DNA of 64,000 nucleotides from Calliphora vicina (GCF_958450345.1 NC_088780.1:104110226-104174225), one strand, 5' to 3'. Positions 48,540-59,749 are shown, numbered from the stretch's first letter. The notes: generated by a model from the sequence alone, not told the origin. Translations and numbers: made by a program.

Positions 48540-49892
48540 ACTAGAACTGAACTAGAACTGAACTAGAACTGAACTAGAACTGAACTAGAACTGAACTAGA
48601 ACTGAACTAGAACTGAACTAGAACTGAACTAGAAATGAACTAGAACTGAACTAGAACTGAACTAGAACTGAACTAGAACTGAACTAGAACTGAACTAGAA
48701 CTGAACTAGAACTGAACTAGAACTGAACTAGAACTGAACTAGAACTGAACTAGAACTGAACTAGAACTGAACTAGAACTGAACTAGAACTGAACTAGAAC
48801 TGAACTAGAACTGAACTAGAACTGAACTAGAACTGAACTAGAACTGAACTAGAACTGAACTAGAACTGAACTAGAACTGAACTAGAACTAAACTAGAACT
48901 GAACTAGAACTGAACTAGAACTGAACTAGAACTGAACTAGAACTGAACTAGAACTGAACTAGAACTGAACTAGAACTGAACTAGAACTGAACTAGAACTG
49001 AACTAGAACTGAACTAGAACTGAACTAGAACTGAACTAGAACTGAACTAGAACTGAACTAGAACTGAACTAGAACTGAACTAGAACTGAACTAGAACTGA
49101 ACTAGAACTGAACTAGAACTGAACTAGAACTGAACTAGAACTGAACTAGAACTGAACTAGAACTGAACTAGAACTGAACTAGAACTGAACTAGAACTGAA
49201 CTAGAACTGAACTAGAACTGAACTAGAACTGAACTAGAACTGAACTAGAACTGAACTAGAACTGAACTAGAACTGAACTAGAACTGAACTAGAACTGAAC
49301 TAGAACTGAACTAGAACTGAACTAGAACTGAACTAGAACTGAACTAGAACTGAACTAGAACTGAACTAGAACTGAACTAGAACTGAACTAGAACTGAACT
49401 AGAACTGAACTAGAACTGAACTAGAACTGAACTAGAACTGAACTAGAACTGAACTAGAACTGAACTAGAACTGAACTAGAACTGAACTAGAACTGAACTA
49501 GAACTGAACTAGAACTGAACTAGAACTGAACTAGAACTGAACTAGAACTGAACTAGAACTGAACTAGAACTGAACTAGAACTGAACTAGAACTGAACTAG
49601 AACTGAACTAGAACTGAACTAGAACTGAACTAGAACTGAACTAGAACTGAACTAGAACTGAACTAGAACTGAACTAGAACTGAACTAGAACTGAACTAGA
49701 ACTGAACTAGAACTGAACTAGAACTGAACTAGAACTGAACTAGAACTGAACTAGAACTGAACTAGAACTGAACTAGAACTGAACTAGAACTGAACTAGAA
49801 CTGAACTAGAACTGAACTAGAACTGAACTAGAACTGAACTAGAACTGAACTAGAACTGAACTAGAACTGAACTAGAACTAGAACTGAACTGA
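48540..49892 (-). repeat. 11-bp satellite array, ~123 copies, inverted relative to 35.4 kb
   Basis: Unit GAACTAGAACT, the exact complement of the unit at 35389. In about 1.35 kb I see only two substitutions (48635 and 48890) and one register slip, ACTAGAACTAGAACTGAAC at about 49871-49889. That slip is the complement of the one in the first array and sits at the corresponding end. The array ends at GAACTGAACTGAAGTAGATC. Confidence 0.97.
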
Positions 49893-51789
49893 AGTAGATC
49901 TTCAATGAATAGGAATCAATTTAGAAAAAACCCTTCCAAGGGCAATCCAGTTATAAAGTATGTGGTTTTAATGTTACATTATTTTTTGGTTCTTTGGAAG
50001 CTGTTTTATTATTTATCTGGGAGCTTACAGAAAATGCTTTCATTAAGTGATAAAATAGTAAATATTATTTTTTTTTATTTCGTATACATATAAATGTATG
50101 CTAAATGATATAGTTTTAATATTTAATGAGATATAATTAAAATCTTAAAAAATACATGATATATTGTAGATACCCGGTACGCAATCAACATTTCATTTCA
50201 TTCATTTGAAAATAAAAATCAAGAAAATTTCTTTAGAATTACAAATTTGTAATTCCATAAGAGGTGTTTTGTTTAAAATTCTTTTGAATTTATTTTTTTT
50301 TTTTCATTTCTAATAATCACCAACACACATACATTTATGAAATAAACACAAGCACAATTTTTTTTATCTTTAGATACACGGGAGAGAAATTCTTCTTTTG
50401 TTATTTTTATTTTCTTTTGTTATGTTTTTAAATTGCAATAATTTCCGTTTCAAATTTGTTTTTAAATGATTGAATTTTTCGCGTAAAATTAAACAGATAT
50501 AGAGATTTGCGTTAAATAAAGAGTTTTGTTTTAGCGTTTAGAACAAAACGAAGCGTTTAGAGAGAAAACAAAAAAAGGAAGCAGAAAAAAGTTGTTGGCG
50601 TTTTTAATTTAACACTTTTTTTGTTGATTTTTTATTATATGGTATTTCCTTTAATTTTACATTTAAATAAAAATAAGTTTTTATTTGTGTTCATTTGTCA
50701 AGCAACAAAAAGGGCGGAGTGTTGGCAAGATGCGCGCGCTTTACAAAAACAAGTAGCAATTTTTTTGTTCTTTTGCAAAAACTTAAATTTTGGCAAAAGC
50801 AAAACTAAAAAATTTTGTATTTGACAAATAAAAAAAAACACTTGATTGAAATTGTTATATTTTAGCTTTTTTTGGTTTTGGGTTGTGATTTTTATTAAGA
50901 TTTTGTTTTCAAATTTAGCAGAGAGCGTTATAAACGTTTAGAGTGCACGGCCGACTCGTATCGACTGATTAATGGCTAAGAAAAATCACGCACATAAAAA
51001 GGAAACTTGGCGAAGTAAACAAAATCAAAAAGTTGTGATTTTCCGGTATTTTGAATAAGAAGGCAAAAAAAGAAAACACAACCAAATAAAATGAAAACAT
51101 ACTAGCAAAGCTTTTACGAATAAAAGTTCTGAGACAGAAAAGCTTTAACAAGAGAGCAAGAGAGGACGATGGAGTCCAACAAACTAAACAAACTTTTAAG
51201 GGTTAAATATAAAAACAACAGAACATTAAGTACTTGAGCTTGAACTTTGCTAAGGAACACAATATTAACTGAAAGTACTTGCGAACAAAAGCTTTACAAA
51301 GGACTCTCTATAAAAGCTGTAAAGAAAAAAACCTTTGAGTAATAAAAGCTGTTTGTTTTGTTATGTTTTAGTTTGCTGGGGCATGGTGGATTTTTTTAAA
51401 TCTTTGCTAGCAGTTTTATTTATTTATGCCATTTATTAGAATTAAAAGACCATAAACAAATACAGCTTGGAGAATAAGGCCGAATTTAAAGGAACATTTA
51501 AGTTGAGCTTAGCTTTAAAATGAATAGGTAGTAGGAACAAAATTTTCAATTATATTTAAGATCTATTTCCATCTACGATTTTAACGGAATTTACCACAGA
51601 TATTATGTATTGCTAGTGTCTATCAAATGAAAGACTTTGTGATGCTTTCCGTTCCAAAAACATGGCGCCTTGATATTTTGAAACAAAATTTAAAAATGTT
51701 TTTTTAAAAAAATATACAATACTCGTTTAGTTTAGGAGTTATGTACCAAAATAACACATTTTGGTGTTATTTTTTTAAATTTCAATAAT
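49893..51789. other. Unassigned DNA with a promoter-like patch
   Basis: Mostly AT-rich. Around 50920-50985 TATAAA (50929-50934) is followed by the GC-rich GCACGGCCGACTCGTATCGA. GAGA-like purine runs lie at 51150-51180 (GAGAGCAAGAGAGGACGATG). This could be a host core promoter and 5-prime leader, but no coding frame follows within view. Short frames at 49905-50093 and 50621-50824 have no family signature. Confidence 0.3.
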
Positions 51790-51928
51790 TTCTATTCGTG
51801 AGTGATTTTCGGAAATGGGCCTTATATGGGAGCTATGACCAATTATGGACCGATCACCATGAACAAGATTTATTCACGTTAAAGTGATTATCGGAAGCGG
51901 GTCATATATGGGAGCTACGACTAATTAC
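51790..51928 (+). repeat. Family A fragment, cut by a hAT insertion
   Basis: Contains GGGCCTTATATGGGAGCTAT, TTATGGACCGATCACCATGA and a second TATATGGGAGCTACGACTAA. It stops exactly where the hAT element begins. Confidence 0.75.
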
Positions 51929-52179
51929 TAGGGTGATCGGCCCGGTTTTTAATAAACGTTTATAACCGTTTTTTTATTTTGTTAAGTCGGTTTCGGTTTT
52001 TTTGAAAAGCTCACATTTCGAATATCGAAGAAATCGGGTTTTTCTCCTCGAATAGCCGGTTTTTTCTAAAAGTGTGTTTTTCTGAGTTTTAGTGTTTTAA
52101 AAACTTTAAAAAATATTCAAAATCCATAAAATTTTTTTAAAACAAATACTCCAACTATTTTAGAAGACTTTTTATATTT

Positions 52180-52341
52180 AGACAAATGTCACAAACGATC
52201 TGGAAAGCTTGAAAACTTACTCAATGCTTTGCAATGTCCTGCAGGTAGACTGAGTGAAAGATCATTTTCAATGTTTAGCTTTATAAACCCATATACTCCA
52301 AAGCATTTATACTGTGTTTTATTCCTAAGAGATTATTTTAA
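52180..52341 (+). pseudogene. hAT transposase C-terminal dimerisation remnant
   Basis: 52217-52340 reads ALQCPAGRLSERSFSMFSF, then TPKHLYCVLFLRDYF. SERxFS followed some 20 residues later by LFLRDxF is the conserved pattern of the hAT C-terminal dimerisation region. The frame is open only here. The upstream catalytic domain is absent, and the TTAA MITE enters directly after the LFLRDYF codons. Confidence 0.82.
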
Positions 52342-52546
52342 CCTTCATACGGTTAACGATCTTCGGGTCAAATTTAACTCAAATAGAAAATATATATTTT
52401 TTTGCCATTTTTTGCCAAACCTAACGTAGTTGTTGGCATTTGAAATTAAATAAAATTCATAAAATATCGAAAATATCAAAATATTTTAGAAAAAAATCAA
52501 TTTTAATTTCAAAATGGGTCAAATTTGACTTGAAAACCCGTGAACG
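52342..52546. mobile_element. TTAA-flanked MITE nested in the hAT relic
   Basis: TTAA at 52338-52341 and 52547-52550 brackets 205 bp. The left end CCTTCATACGG and the complement of the right end CGTTCACGGG match loosely. TCGGGTCAAATTTAACTC near the left pairs with GGGTCAAATTTGACTTG near the right. piggyBac-like by its TTAA duplication; the weak terminal match lowers confidence. Confidence 0.6.
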
Positions 52547-52660
52547 TTAAAAGAGTAATCAAAATTAGAATTCAAAAGTATTTAAGCGTTTTAAAAAGGC
52601 TTATTTTTTTGTTAATAAAATACATGTATATTCTTTATCATAATTATATGATCTCTTTTT

Positions 52661-53294
52661 ATACCCTTCACCATGAGTGGCAAGGGTATATATAAGTTTG
52701 TCATTCCGTTTGTAATTTCCACATTTTTCATTTGCGACCCCATAAAGTATATATATTCTGGATCGTTATAGATAGCGGAATCGATATAGCCATGTCCGTC
52801 TGTGTGTTGAAATCAACTTTCCGAAGCCCCCAAATAACTTACATACACGATTCATACATCAATATCTCCGAAATTCTTCCGGCTCGGTCGCTATTTAAAA
52901 TCGAGACAATCGGTCCACAAATGGCTGAGATATAAGGAAAAAACTAGGACAACCTCGATTTTTGACCTATTTTTGACCTATATCTGGATTACTAGACAAT
53001 ATGGATATCTAATGATAGATATTTCAAAGACCTTTGCAACGACGTATATAAGACCATAGTAAGTTGGATATACAATGGGTCAAAATCGGAAAAAAATATT
53101 TTTTAACCCGAATTTTGAAATTTAAAAAAAATTTTGAAAAAACTTTTTTTAAAAAAAATTAAAAAACAATTTTTTTCAAAATTTTAAAACATTAAAAAAA
53201 ATGTTTGATTTTGTTTAAATAAAAATATTTTAAGTATAATTTGGTGAAGGGTATATAAGATTCGGCACAGCCGAATATAGCTCTCTTACTTGTT
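52661..53294 (-). repeat. Family B interspersed repeat nested in the hAT relic
   Basis: Reverse copy. Hairpin end ACCCTTCACCATGAGTGGCA followed by AGGGTATATA; then GGATCGTTATAGATAGCGGA, TTCTTCCGGCTCGG, GACGTATATAAGACCATAGT, and the end GGCACAGCCGAATATAGCTC followed by TCTTACTTGTTT. The poly(A) tract is short here (53110-53220). Confidence 0.85.
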
Positions 53295-53472
53295 TGTTCT
53301 GTTATGTTTTTTCATGAACTGTTTTTTGTTTTAATAACTATTATTTAATAAATAAAACTTTTACTAATTTTTAGGCGTTTTAATATTTTGCCAAAAAACC
53401 GGTTAACCGGTTATTATTAAAAAACCGGCAATTTTTCGAAGAATCCGAAAACCGAAGAATCGATCACCCTAT

Positions 53473-54236
53473 TAATTACACTCTGCTACAAAATGACACT
53501 TTTTGACAGAACTTGAAAAGCGACCTAATGTGTGTTATAGGCCTAGGTGAGGACATACTAAAACCGTTTACAAAGATTTTGAAACATCCTCAAAATTTTG
53601 AGTTATTTTGAAAAAACTGTTTTTGGGTAGGTCGTAGTACTTTAGTACCTCTAACTCACACATTTTTGGACCGATTTCAAAACTATAAACAATTATGGAT
53701 AGACAAAGAATTAAGCTTTCCTTTTATGTAGGCATAAAATGTATATTTCAAGAAATTGTCCAAGTTTTTATAAAAAGTTAAAAATTTATTTTATCTTTTT
53801 TCGTAATTTTTCAAATTCAACAATAGTTATTTTAAATTTTTTCTATGAAACAAAATTTTTTTTGTACAGTGTTTTAAAGACAATTTCATATAGACAAAAA
53901 CGTGATATTACTTATTAAAATCGGTTTATATTTGCAAAAGTTATTTAATTTTTTCGTAGAAAGTTAAAAAAAATTTACATTGTAAATTAAAAATTTAACA
54001 AATATTATTTTTTAAATCATATGCGCTGGGGGAGAAAATACTAAAAAAGGTATTAATGAAAAGTTGAATAACTTCTACAGTTTTCATCTGATTTGAAAAA
54101 TTAAAACCATGTCTTGTTAAAAACTACATTTTCTTTATATATTAATATACATTTTTCTAAGCTTTCATATCAAAATAATCAACAAAAAGCGACTAAAATC
54201 AAAAAAATTGATAAATTTTGTTTTGTTTTTAGATAT
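53473..54236 (+). repeat. Family I repeat, copy 2, cut by N2
   Basis: Starts in TTACACTCTGCTACAAAATG, right at the hAT target duplication, and ends at TTTTTAGATAT, where element N2 begins. Compared with copy 1 it has an extra GGGTAGGTCGTAGTACTTTA near 53625. Confidence 0.75.
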
Positions 54237-55690
54237 CACCGTACGACACGAACCGGATGATATACGTCTGAAACAATAAATTAAATGGAGAAAACCTGCG
54301 TTTTCAGTTTTTCATTTCATGATCCTGTTTCCTTTTAAAAGGACTTAAAATTTTTAGAGGAGTATATTTTTAAAAAAATGTTTTAATATACTTCTGATCA
54401 CCCTACTATGTCAAATTTGGTGTCAAATGATCAAGAAGAGTTGTAGAATATTTCGTATTATTTTTACTTTATCCTGTAAGGATCAACAGATGTCAAATAT
54501 GTCCTTTAAAATTTTTATCCTTGAATATCCTTTTAGATTTCCAATAATTTTTTTTTAAAAAAATAGTGAGTTAAAGATTAAAATATTGAATACAACATGC
54601 CAACATTTCATCCTTCTATCTTAACTATTTAAGTGTTAAAAATATTTTAAATTTGAATTATTTGATTTTTTTATATTTTATTTTAATATTTCATTCGAAA
54701 AAAATATAACAAAATCCGTTGTGAAAAGCAACGAAGAAGACTTTTTAATAAACAAGTAAAATGGTATAGTCGGGCAAGCCCGACCTTATGATACCCTACA
54801 TCGGGTATATGATTATAAAGAGTTTTTCTTTTGATATGAAACTTATTTGTGTTAAATCTTATTTGAATACACACATTTTCGGTAGTGGGCCTTATATGGA
54901 AGCTATGACTAATTATGGACCAATCGTCACAAAATTTGGTGGGATGAATTGCGAATATATGAAACATATTTGTGTTGAATTTTGTTTGGATACTGACATA
55001 TTTCAGAGATTTATGTATATTAATGTTGCTTATATGGGATCTATGGAATATTGTTGACCGATCGTCACGAAATTTGGTCGTGAGAGTCCGGCTTACATAA
55101 AACTTAATTGTGCTGAATTTGGTTTGAATATGTTTATAATTAAGATATTTATGAGAGCTTAACTATTTTCAAATAGGTCAATTGTATGGGGGTTAGGATA
55201 AATAATGGGCTGATTCTAAACAAATTCAATAGCCTTTGTCCTTGGGGCAATATAAAGGTTTGTGCCAAATTTTGTAGAATTATCTTTAAACCTGCGACCT
55301 GTAGTTTGATTACAAGGTTTACATGTATGGACGGACAGACGGAAGGACATCGCTTAGTCGACTCAGAAAGTGATCCTGAGCAGATTGGTATACTTTAAAG
55401 TGGGTGTTGGGACAATATTTTTGCATGTTGCAAACAACAGCCCTAACCCATTATACCTCCCCCACTATGGTGGTGTAGTTAATAAACCTTTGGCCTTTAT
55501 ATATATAAAGGATGAAATTTTGATATTTAGTATAGAATATTTGGGTCTTTAACGCATTTTTTTTAAAAGGAATTTATTGGCAATCTGAAAGGATATTAAA
55601 GGATAAACATTTTAAAGGACATCTTTTGATCCTTACAGGATAAAATAAAGATAATACAAAATATTTTACTACTCTTCCCCACAATGGTGT
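54237..55690 (+). mobile_element. Element N2 (family N), intact left end
   Basis: The left terminus CACCGTACGACACGAACCGG is inserted directly after the family I motif AGATAT. Left arm 54237-54650, family A repeat 54760-55485, then a shortened right arm (55505-55680) that ends before the second CACCG terminus. The flank between arm and repeat (AACAAAATCCGTTGTGAAAA) is the same as in N1 and N3. Confidence 0.8.
54760..55485 (+). repeat. Family A repeat inside N2
   Basis: Close copy of 10921-11670. AAACAAGTAAAATGGTATAG, the hairpin GGGCAAGCCCGACC, TACATCGGGTA, two TATATGGxA(G/T)CTATG units, GGACGGACAGACGG followed by a CGCTTAGTCGACTC block, and CCCCCACTATGGTGGTGTAG. The short open frame 54788-55057 again spans the internal repeats. 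Confidence 0.8.
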
Positions 55691-55694
55691 TCTT

Positions 55695-55935
55695 TTAAAA
55701 TTTCAATAATTTATATTCGTCAGTCAGTTTTTCGGTGAAATAATGGACCGAGTACAGCCAGTTTCAATAGCCTTCGTCCTTGGAATAAATTTGATGGAAA
55801 AGTCTTAAAAATTGCAACCTGTACTTTGCGCACATGAATTACATTGATAGCCAGCCAACCATTCATACGGACGGACATCGTTTAATCGACTTAGAAGTTG
55901 ATTCTGAGCCGATCATACTTGTACTTTATACCCTA
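55695..55935 (+). repeat. Family A, second fragment
   Basis: TTAAAATTTCAATAATTTAT, CCAGTTTCAATAGCCTTCGT, GCAACCTGTACTTTGCGCAC and ACGGACGGACATCGTTTAAT (then CGACTTAG) match the middle and right of the 63180-63876 copy, with a large internal deletion. Confidence 0.7.
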
Positions 55936-56424
55936 AAAATACCTTCTTAGTGGATCTACATAACCTGTAGACCAAATTGCATGTCTCTACTTTTTTCATT
56001 TGAGCTGGACGAAGTTGAATAAGTCAGTCATTTAGTGGCATTATAAATTGTAGATACAAAAACATAAATGAACATAACTTTTGCAAGGATCCTTGAAAGA
56101 GTGGAGGGTATCCTGAGCATCGTCGTCTTAATGATTTGCCTTAAGTGTTAAAGTGTCTGGATATTTTTTTAAAGAATCTTTTTCACTTTATTTTGTGTAT
56201 GGCTTTTTATCTGTAAATAAAAAATACTTGACTGTTATTGTAATTTTGGTTTTTTCTCAATAATCTTTGTTTGTTTCTTTTCTGTACACTTGAGCTTGTT
56301 AGCACCTGTTTTTGATTGCTTTTGGCAATATTATTAGTTGTAAAAGGCAACTATAACACCAACATGATTATTTGCTAAAGCGCCAGCATCAACCCAACCA
56401 ATACTGGCCCCCAAATTTAAGATG
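55936..56424. other. No recognised gene or repeat
   Basis: Moderately AT-rich; nothing supportable. Confidence 0.35.
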
Positions 56425-56655
56425 TTAACCAGCAGTTTTAAATGTAGCAATCTTTCGCTGTAGATAAGTCCCTACTTAGATATATCTTTTAGATGAACTT
56501 ACTTCCTCCGATAATCGTCTGATATCTACATCAAGTGAATGACTACGTACAGTAAAAGGAGCTGGGATGTTAGCGAGAGTTTAAATCTTACAAGTAGGTT
56601 GTTAGGTAACTAATGATGGTTTTTTTGTAGCGAAACTAGTTACAAGTGCTGCAGG
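56425..56655 (+). repeat. Family L repeat, short copy
   Basis: Starts CCAGCAGTTTTAAATG and ends CTAGTTACAAGTGCTGCAGG followed by GTAAC. It shares AAGTGAATGACxAC and the CTAGTT...GCAGGGTAAC end with 47640-47816. Confidence 0.55.
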
Positions 56656-57084
56656 GTAACATTAACACTCAGACATACTTAGTTACACAAAGATTTGTAT
56701 TAAAATGATATCGACAATTTTCACACAAAAACCCCAAAATAAAATGAGACTGAATTGATGAAGCTTTAAATACTTTCAATATATTTATTTTTTACGTGAG
56801 ATTTCTTTTTATATATAAAATTTTTCTTTAATGTCGTTTCACCTTCTTGTATTGACAGCTGTAATCTGTTTGATTTTCTTGTGAATGTGTCAATGTGAGA
56901 GTACATGTGAGATTGTATTTGTTTGATAAACATAATGTGTGTGTGTGTGAGTATTTTTTAAATGTTTTCAAATTTGTCTTTTAACAAAATCCTATATAAA
57001 TACTCGTAAATATAAGCAAAAACCAATACACCTTTAACCTATCTACTCACACAAAAATAAATAAATAATTACATGTGTATATAT
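56656..57084. other. AT-rich DNA with a GT microsatellite
   Basis: A GT run of about eight units lies at 56936-56951. No gene is seen. Confidence 0.6.
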
Positions 57085-57400
57085 TAGGGTGGTCCCTAAA
57101 ATTGTCGTCTAAAAAGCACATGCTGAAATGTTAATTGAAATTGTGTAACGTTTAGAGGTTAAACATTTTATTAGATATTTCAATGTTTAAATTGCATTTA
57201 AAAATAGTTTTTGTATTTCATTTACCCATAAATGCTAAAAGTTTTCATCAATAACCCATTATAATTTGATATGAAAAAAATCATAAAATTTCATGCATAT
57301 CTTATATCCCAAATTTTATAGTTTCATAATTTTTTTAAACGAAATTTCAAAAAATTAAAAAGAATAGGTTTCAGTTCTAATGAATACTAAATGAGGATAA
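57085..57400 (+). mobile_element. Element fragment, AGGGTGGTCCCTA end, with family J
   Basis: The left end AGGGTGGTCCCTAAAATTG follows TATATT and resembles the ends of the 32335-33536 element (GGGTGGCCCTTA). 57210-57375 is the family J block shared with 28540-28675. The opposite end is missing, possibly lost where family B starts at 57402. Confidence 0.5.
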
Positions 57401-57401
57401 A

Positions 57402-58146
57402 CAAGTAAGAGTGGTATATTCGGCTGTGCCGAATCTTATATACCCTTCACCATATTATACTTCAAAATTTTAAATATTTGTAGGTAAACAAAATTTAATT
57501 TTTTTCATTTTTTGGAAAAAAAATTTTGTCGATTGTTATTTTAAATTTTAAAAATTTTTTTTTTTTAAACTTAAAATTTTTTTTTTTAAATTTAAAAAAT
57601 TTTTTTTTTTAAGTTTTAAAATTTTTTTTTGTTTTTCAAATTTTTTTTGTAAAAAAAAATTCGGGTTAAATTTTTTTTCCGATTTTGACTCATTGTAGGT
57701 CCAACTTACTATGGTCTTATATACGTCGTTGCAAATGTCTTTGAAATATCTATCATTAGATATCCATATTGTCTATATTAATGTGTTAGTAATCCAGATA
57801 TAGGTTAAAAATAGGTCAAAAATCGAGGTTGTTTTGTTTTTTCCTCATATCTCAGCCATTTGTGGACCGATTTTGCTGATTTTAAATAGCAAAATTCTCG
57901 AAAGCATGTCTGACAGAATTATTGAAGATTTGGATCTCGAAGATATCTGGGGTCTTCAGAAAATTGATTTCAACAGACTGACATACAGACGGACATACAG
58001 ATAGTCGGACATGGCTTAATCGACTCCGCTATCTATAAGGATCCAGAATATATATACTTTATAGGGTCGGAAATGAAAAATGTAGAAATTACAAACGGAA
58101 TGACAAACTTATATATACCCTTCTCACGAAGGTGAAGGGTATAAAA
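57402..58146 (+). repeat. Family B interspersed repeat, longest intact copy
   Basis: Begins AAACAAGTAAGAGTGG, then the TTCGGCTGTGCCGAA hairpin, CCCTTCACCATATTATACTT, a long poly(T/A) tract (57490-57670), ACTATGGTCTTATATACGTC, CCTCATATCTCAGCCATTTG, GACGGACATACAGATAGTCG, and the end hairpin ACCCTTCTCACGAAGGTGAA followed by GGGTATAA. Good reference copy. Confidence 0.85.
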
Positions 58147-58389
58147 ATTGTACCTATTATGGATTTCGAACCGATTTAAATTTTTTTTTATTTGTGGTCA
58201 CAACATTGGTAAAATTTTTGATTAAAAATACATTTGATTATGAGTCCGTAATGTTAAATTTCTGGGATATTGTTAACTTTTTTATATCTTGGGTCAAAAC
58301 AGTCCAATACAGTCCAAACAGGGACGGCGCTATGGTGGCTCAAAGTAGGTTACCTTCGACATGTAAAATTTGTAAACAAGTGCCATTTT

Positions 58390-59480
58390 TATTCACTTCA
58401 CCATGAGTGGCAAGGGTATATATAATTTTGTCATTCCGTTTGTAATTTGTACATTTTTCATTTGCGACCCCACAAAGTACATATTTATATTCTGGATCGT
58501 TATAGATAGCGAAATCAACTTTTCGTAGCCCCCAAATAATTAACAAACATGATTGATACATCAATATATCCGGAATTCTTCCGGCTCGGTAGCTATCGAG
58601 AAAATCGGCCCACAAATGGCTGAGATATCTATAAGGAAAAAACCGAGACAACCTCGATTTTTGGCTTATTTTTGTTCTATATCTGGATTACTAAAGCTGG
58701 GTTTCCAATAAAAGAAAACTGAAACTGAAAAACGTTGGTGTTCGTCACCGTCTCGTTTCTGAATTGTTTTCGTTTCAGTTGGACGCGTTGCGGCATAAAA
58801 CCGAAACGAAACTATTTTTTAATTTTGGATGTCGCACATTAAATAGAATTTCATTATTTTTGACAAAATCTATTATTTTTTCCTCTTCCAATAAAGAAAA
58901 TTAATTTGTTTTATTCATTTTGATTTTCTTTAAATTTGAAATAAAAAAATAATTAAAATAATTTCGTTCCTATAGCATCGAAAACAACCTATTTGAAGTT
59001 GTTTTCGTACCGGCCCCAAATGACAGGTTTTTCGTTACTGATCGGTGCCGTTTCGTTCTCAATTTTCGTTGCCGATTTCTGAAACGAACTTTTTTTTCGG
59101 TGCAAATGTATGGAATTTCGTTTTCGGTGCCGATTACGGTGTATGCGGAAACGTAGCTTAAGTCATAAATACAGACAATATGGATATGTAATGATAAACA
59201 TTTCAAAGTCCATTGCAACGACGTATATAAGACTATAGTAATTTGGAATTACAATGAGTCAAAATCGGGAAACATATTTTTTAAACCGAATTTTTTTTTA
59301 CCAAAAAAATTTTTTTGTCATGCATTTTTTTTAAAAAATTAACAAAAAATTTGGAAAAAAAAATTAAAAAAAAACAATTTCGAAAAAAAGATTTAAAATT
59401 ATCAAAAACAATTTTAAGTTTAGTTTGGTGGAAGGCATATAAGATTCGGCACAGCCGAATATAGTTCCCTTACTTGTTTT
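58390..59480 (-). repeat. Family B repeat, itself split by a MITE
   Basis: Reverse copy from TTCACCATGAGTGGCAAGGG to CCCTTACTTGTTTTT. The block ATATCTGGATTACTAA is followed by foreign DNA at 58695 and resumes with TAAGTCATAAATACAGACAA at 59159, matching the uninterrupted order in the other copies. Confidence 0.85.
58695..59158. mobile_element. 464-bp MITE with TAA target duplication
   Basis: Left end AGCTGGGTTTCC, right-end complement AGCTACGTTTCC, TAA on both sides (58692-58694 and 59159-59161). The empty site is shown by other family B copies reading ATTACTAAGTCAT or similar. The interior repeats GAAACGAAA and ACCGAAA words and contains TTGGTGTTCGTCACCGTCTC. A 3-bp TAA duplication suggests PIF/Harbinger, but no protein supports that. 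Confidence 0.85.
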
Positions 59481-59749
59481 TTTCGCATCCGATTTCAAAA
59501 TTGAAATTTGAACATTTTGCCATAGATTGGTCCGGGGCGTACTTTTGAACCGAACGGCCTCTTTCTTAGTTAGACAATGAAATTACCAATTATATTAAAT
59601 AGATTTCAGATCAATATCTATTATGGATCCAAAAATAAACGATTTTCAATTTAAAAACTAAAAAAAAGTAGTAGATTTTGACCTATTTTTTTTTATCAAA
59701 ATATCAATTTTGGGCCATATTTTCTAAAATCCCAAATTATGGTCCGATC

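Larger units (their letters stand above)
51929..53471 (+). mobile_element. hAT element relic with 8-bp target duplication
   Basis: Ends TAGGGTGATCG and CGATCACCCTA form an exact 11-bp inverted repeat. Outside lie CTAATTAC (51921-51928) and TTAATTAC (53472-53479), an 8-bp duplication with one difference. Subterminal GGTTTT, CCGGTTAACCGG and AAACCGG words are plentiful. Inside are a transposase C-terminal remnant (52180-52341), a TTAA MITE and a family B repeat. Without those two insertions the element is about 700 bp, so most of the transposase has been deleted. Confidence 0.88.
58310..59740 (+). repeat. Family F repeat, split by a family B insertion
   Basis: Left part 58310-58390 (GGGACGGCGCTATGGTGG, GGTTACCTTCGACATG) and right part 59481-59740 (GATTTCAAAATTGAAATTT, TTTTGCCATAGATTGGTCCG, ACTTTTGAACCGAACGG, GACCTATTTTTTTT, TTTTCTAAAATCCCAAA) align in order with 15380-15840. 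The interruption is exactly the family B copy. Confidence 0.75.

Noticed and set aside
35389..49892. CRISPR-like array reading of the regular repeats
   Set aside because: The 11-bp units are head to tail with no spacers, and the genome is clearly eukaryotic; it is satellite DNA.
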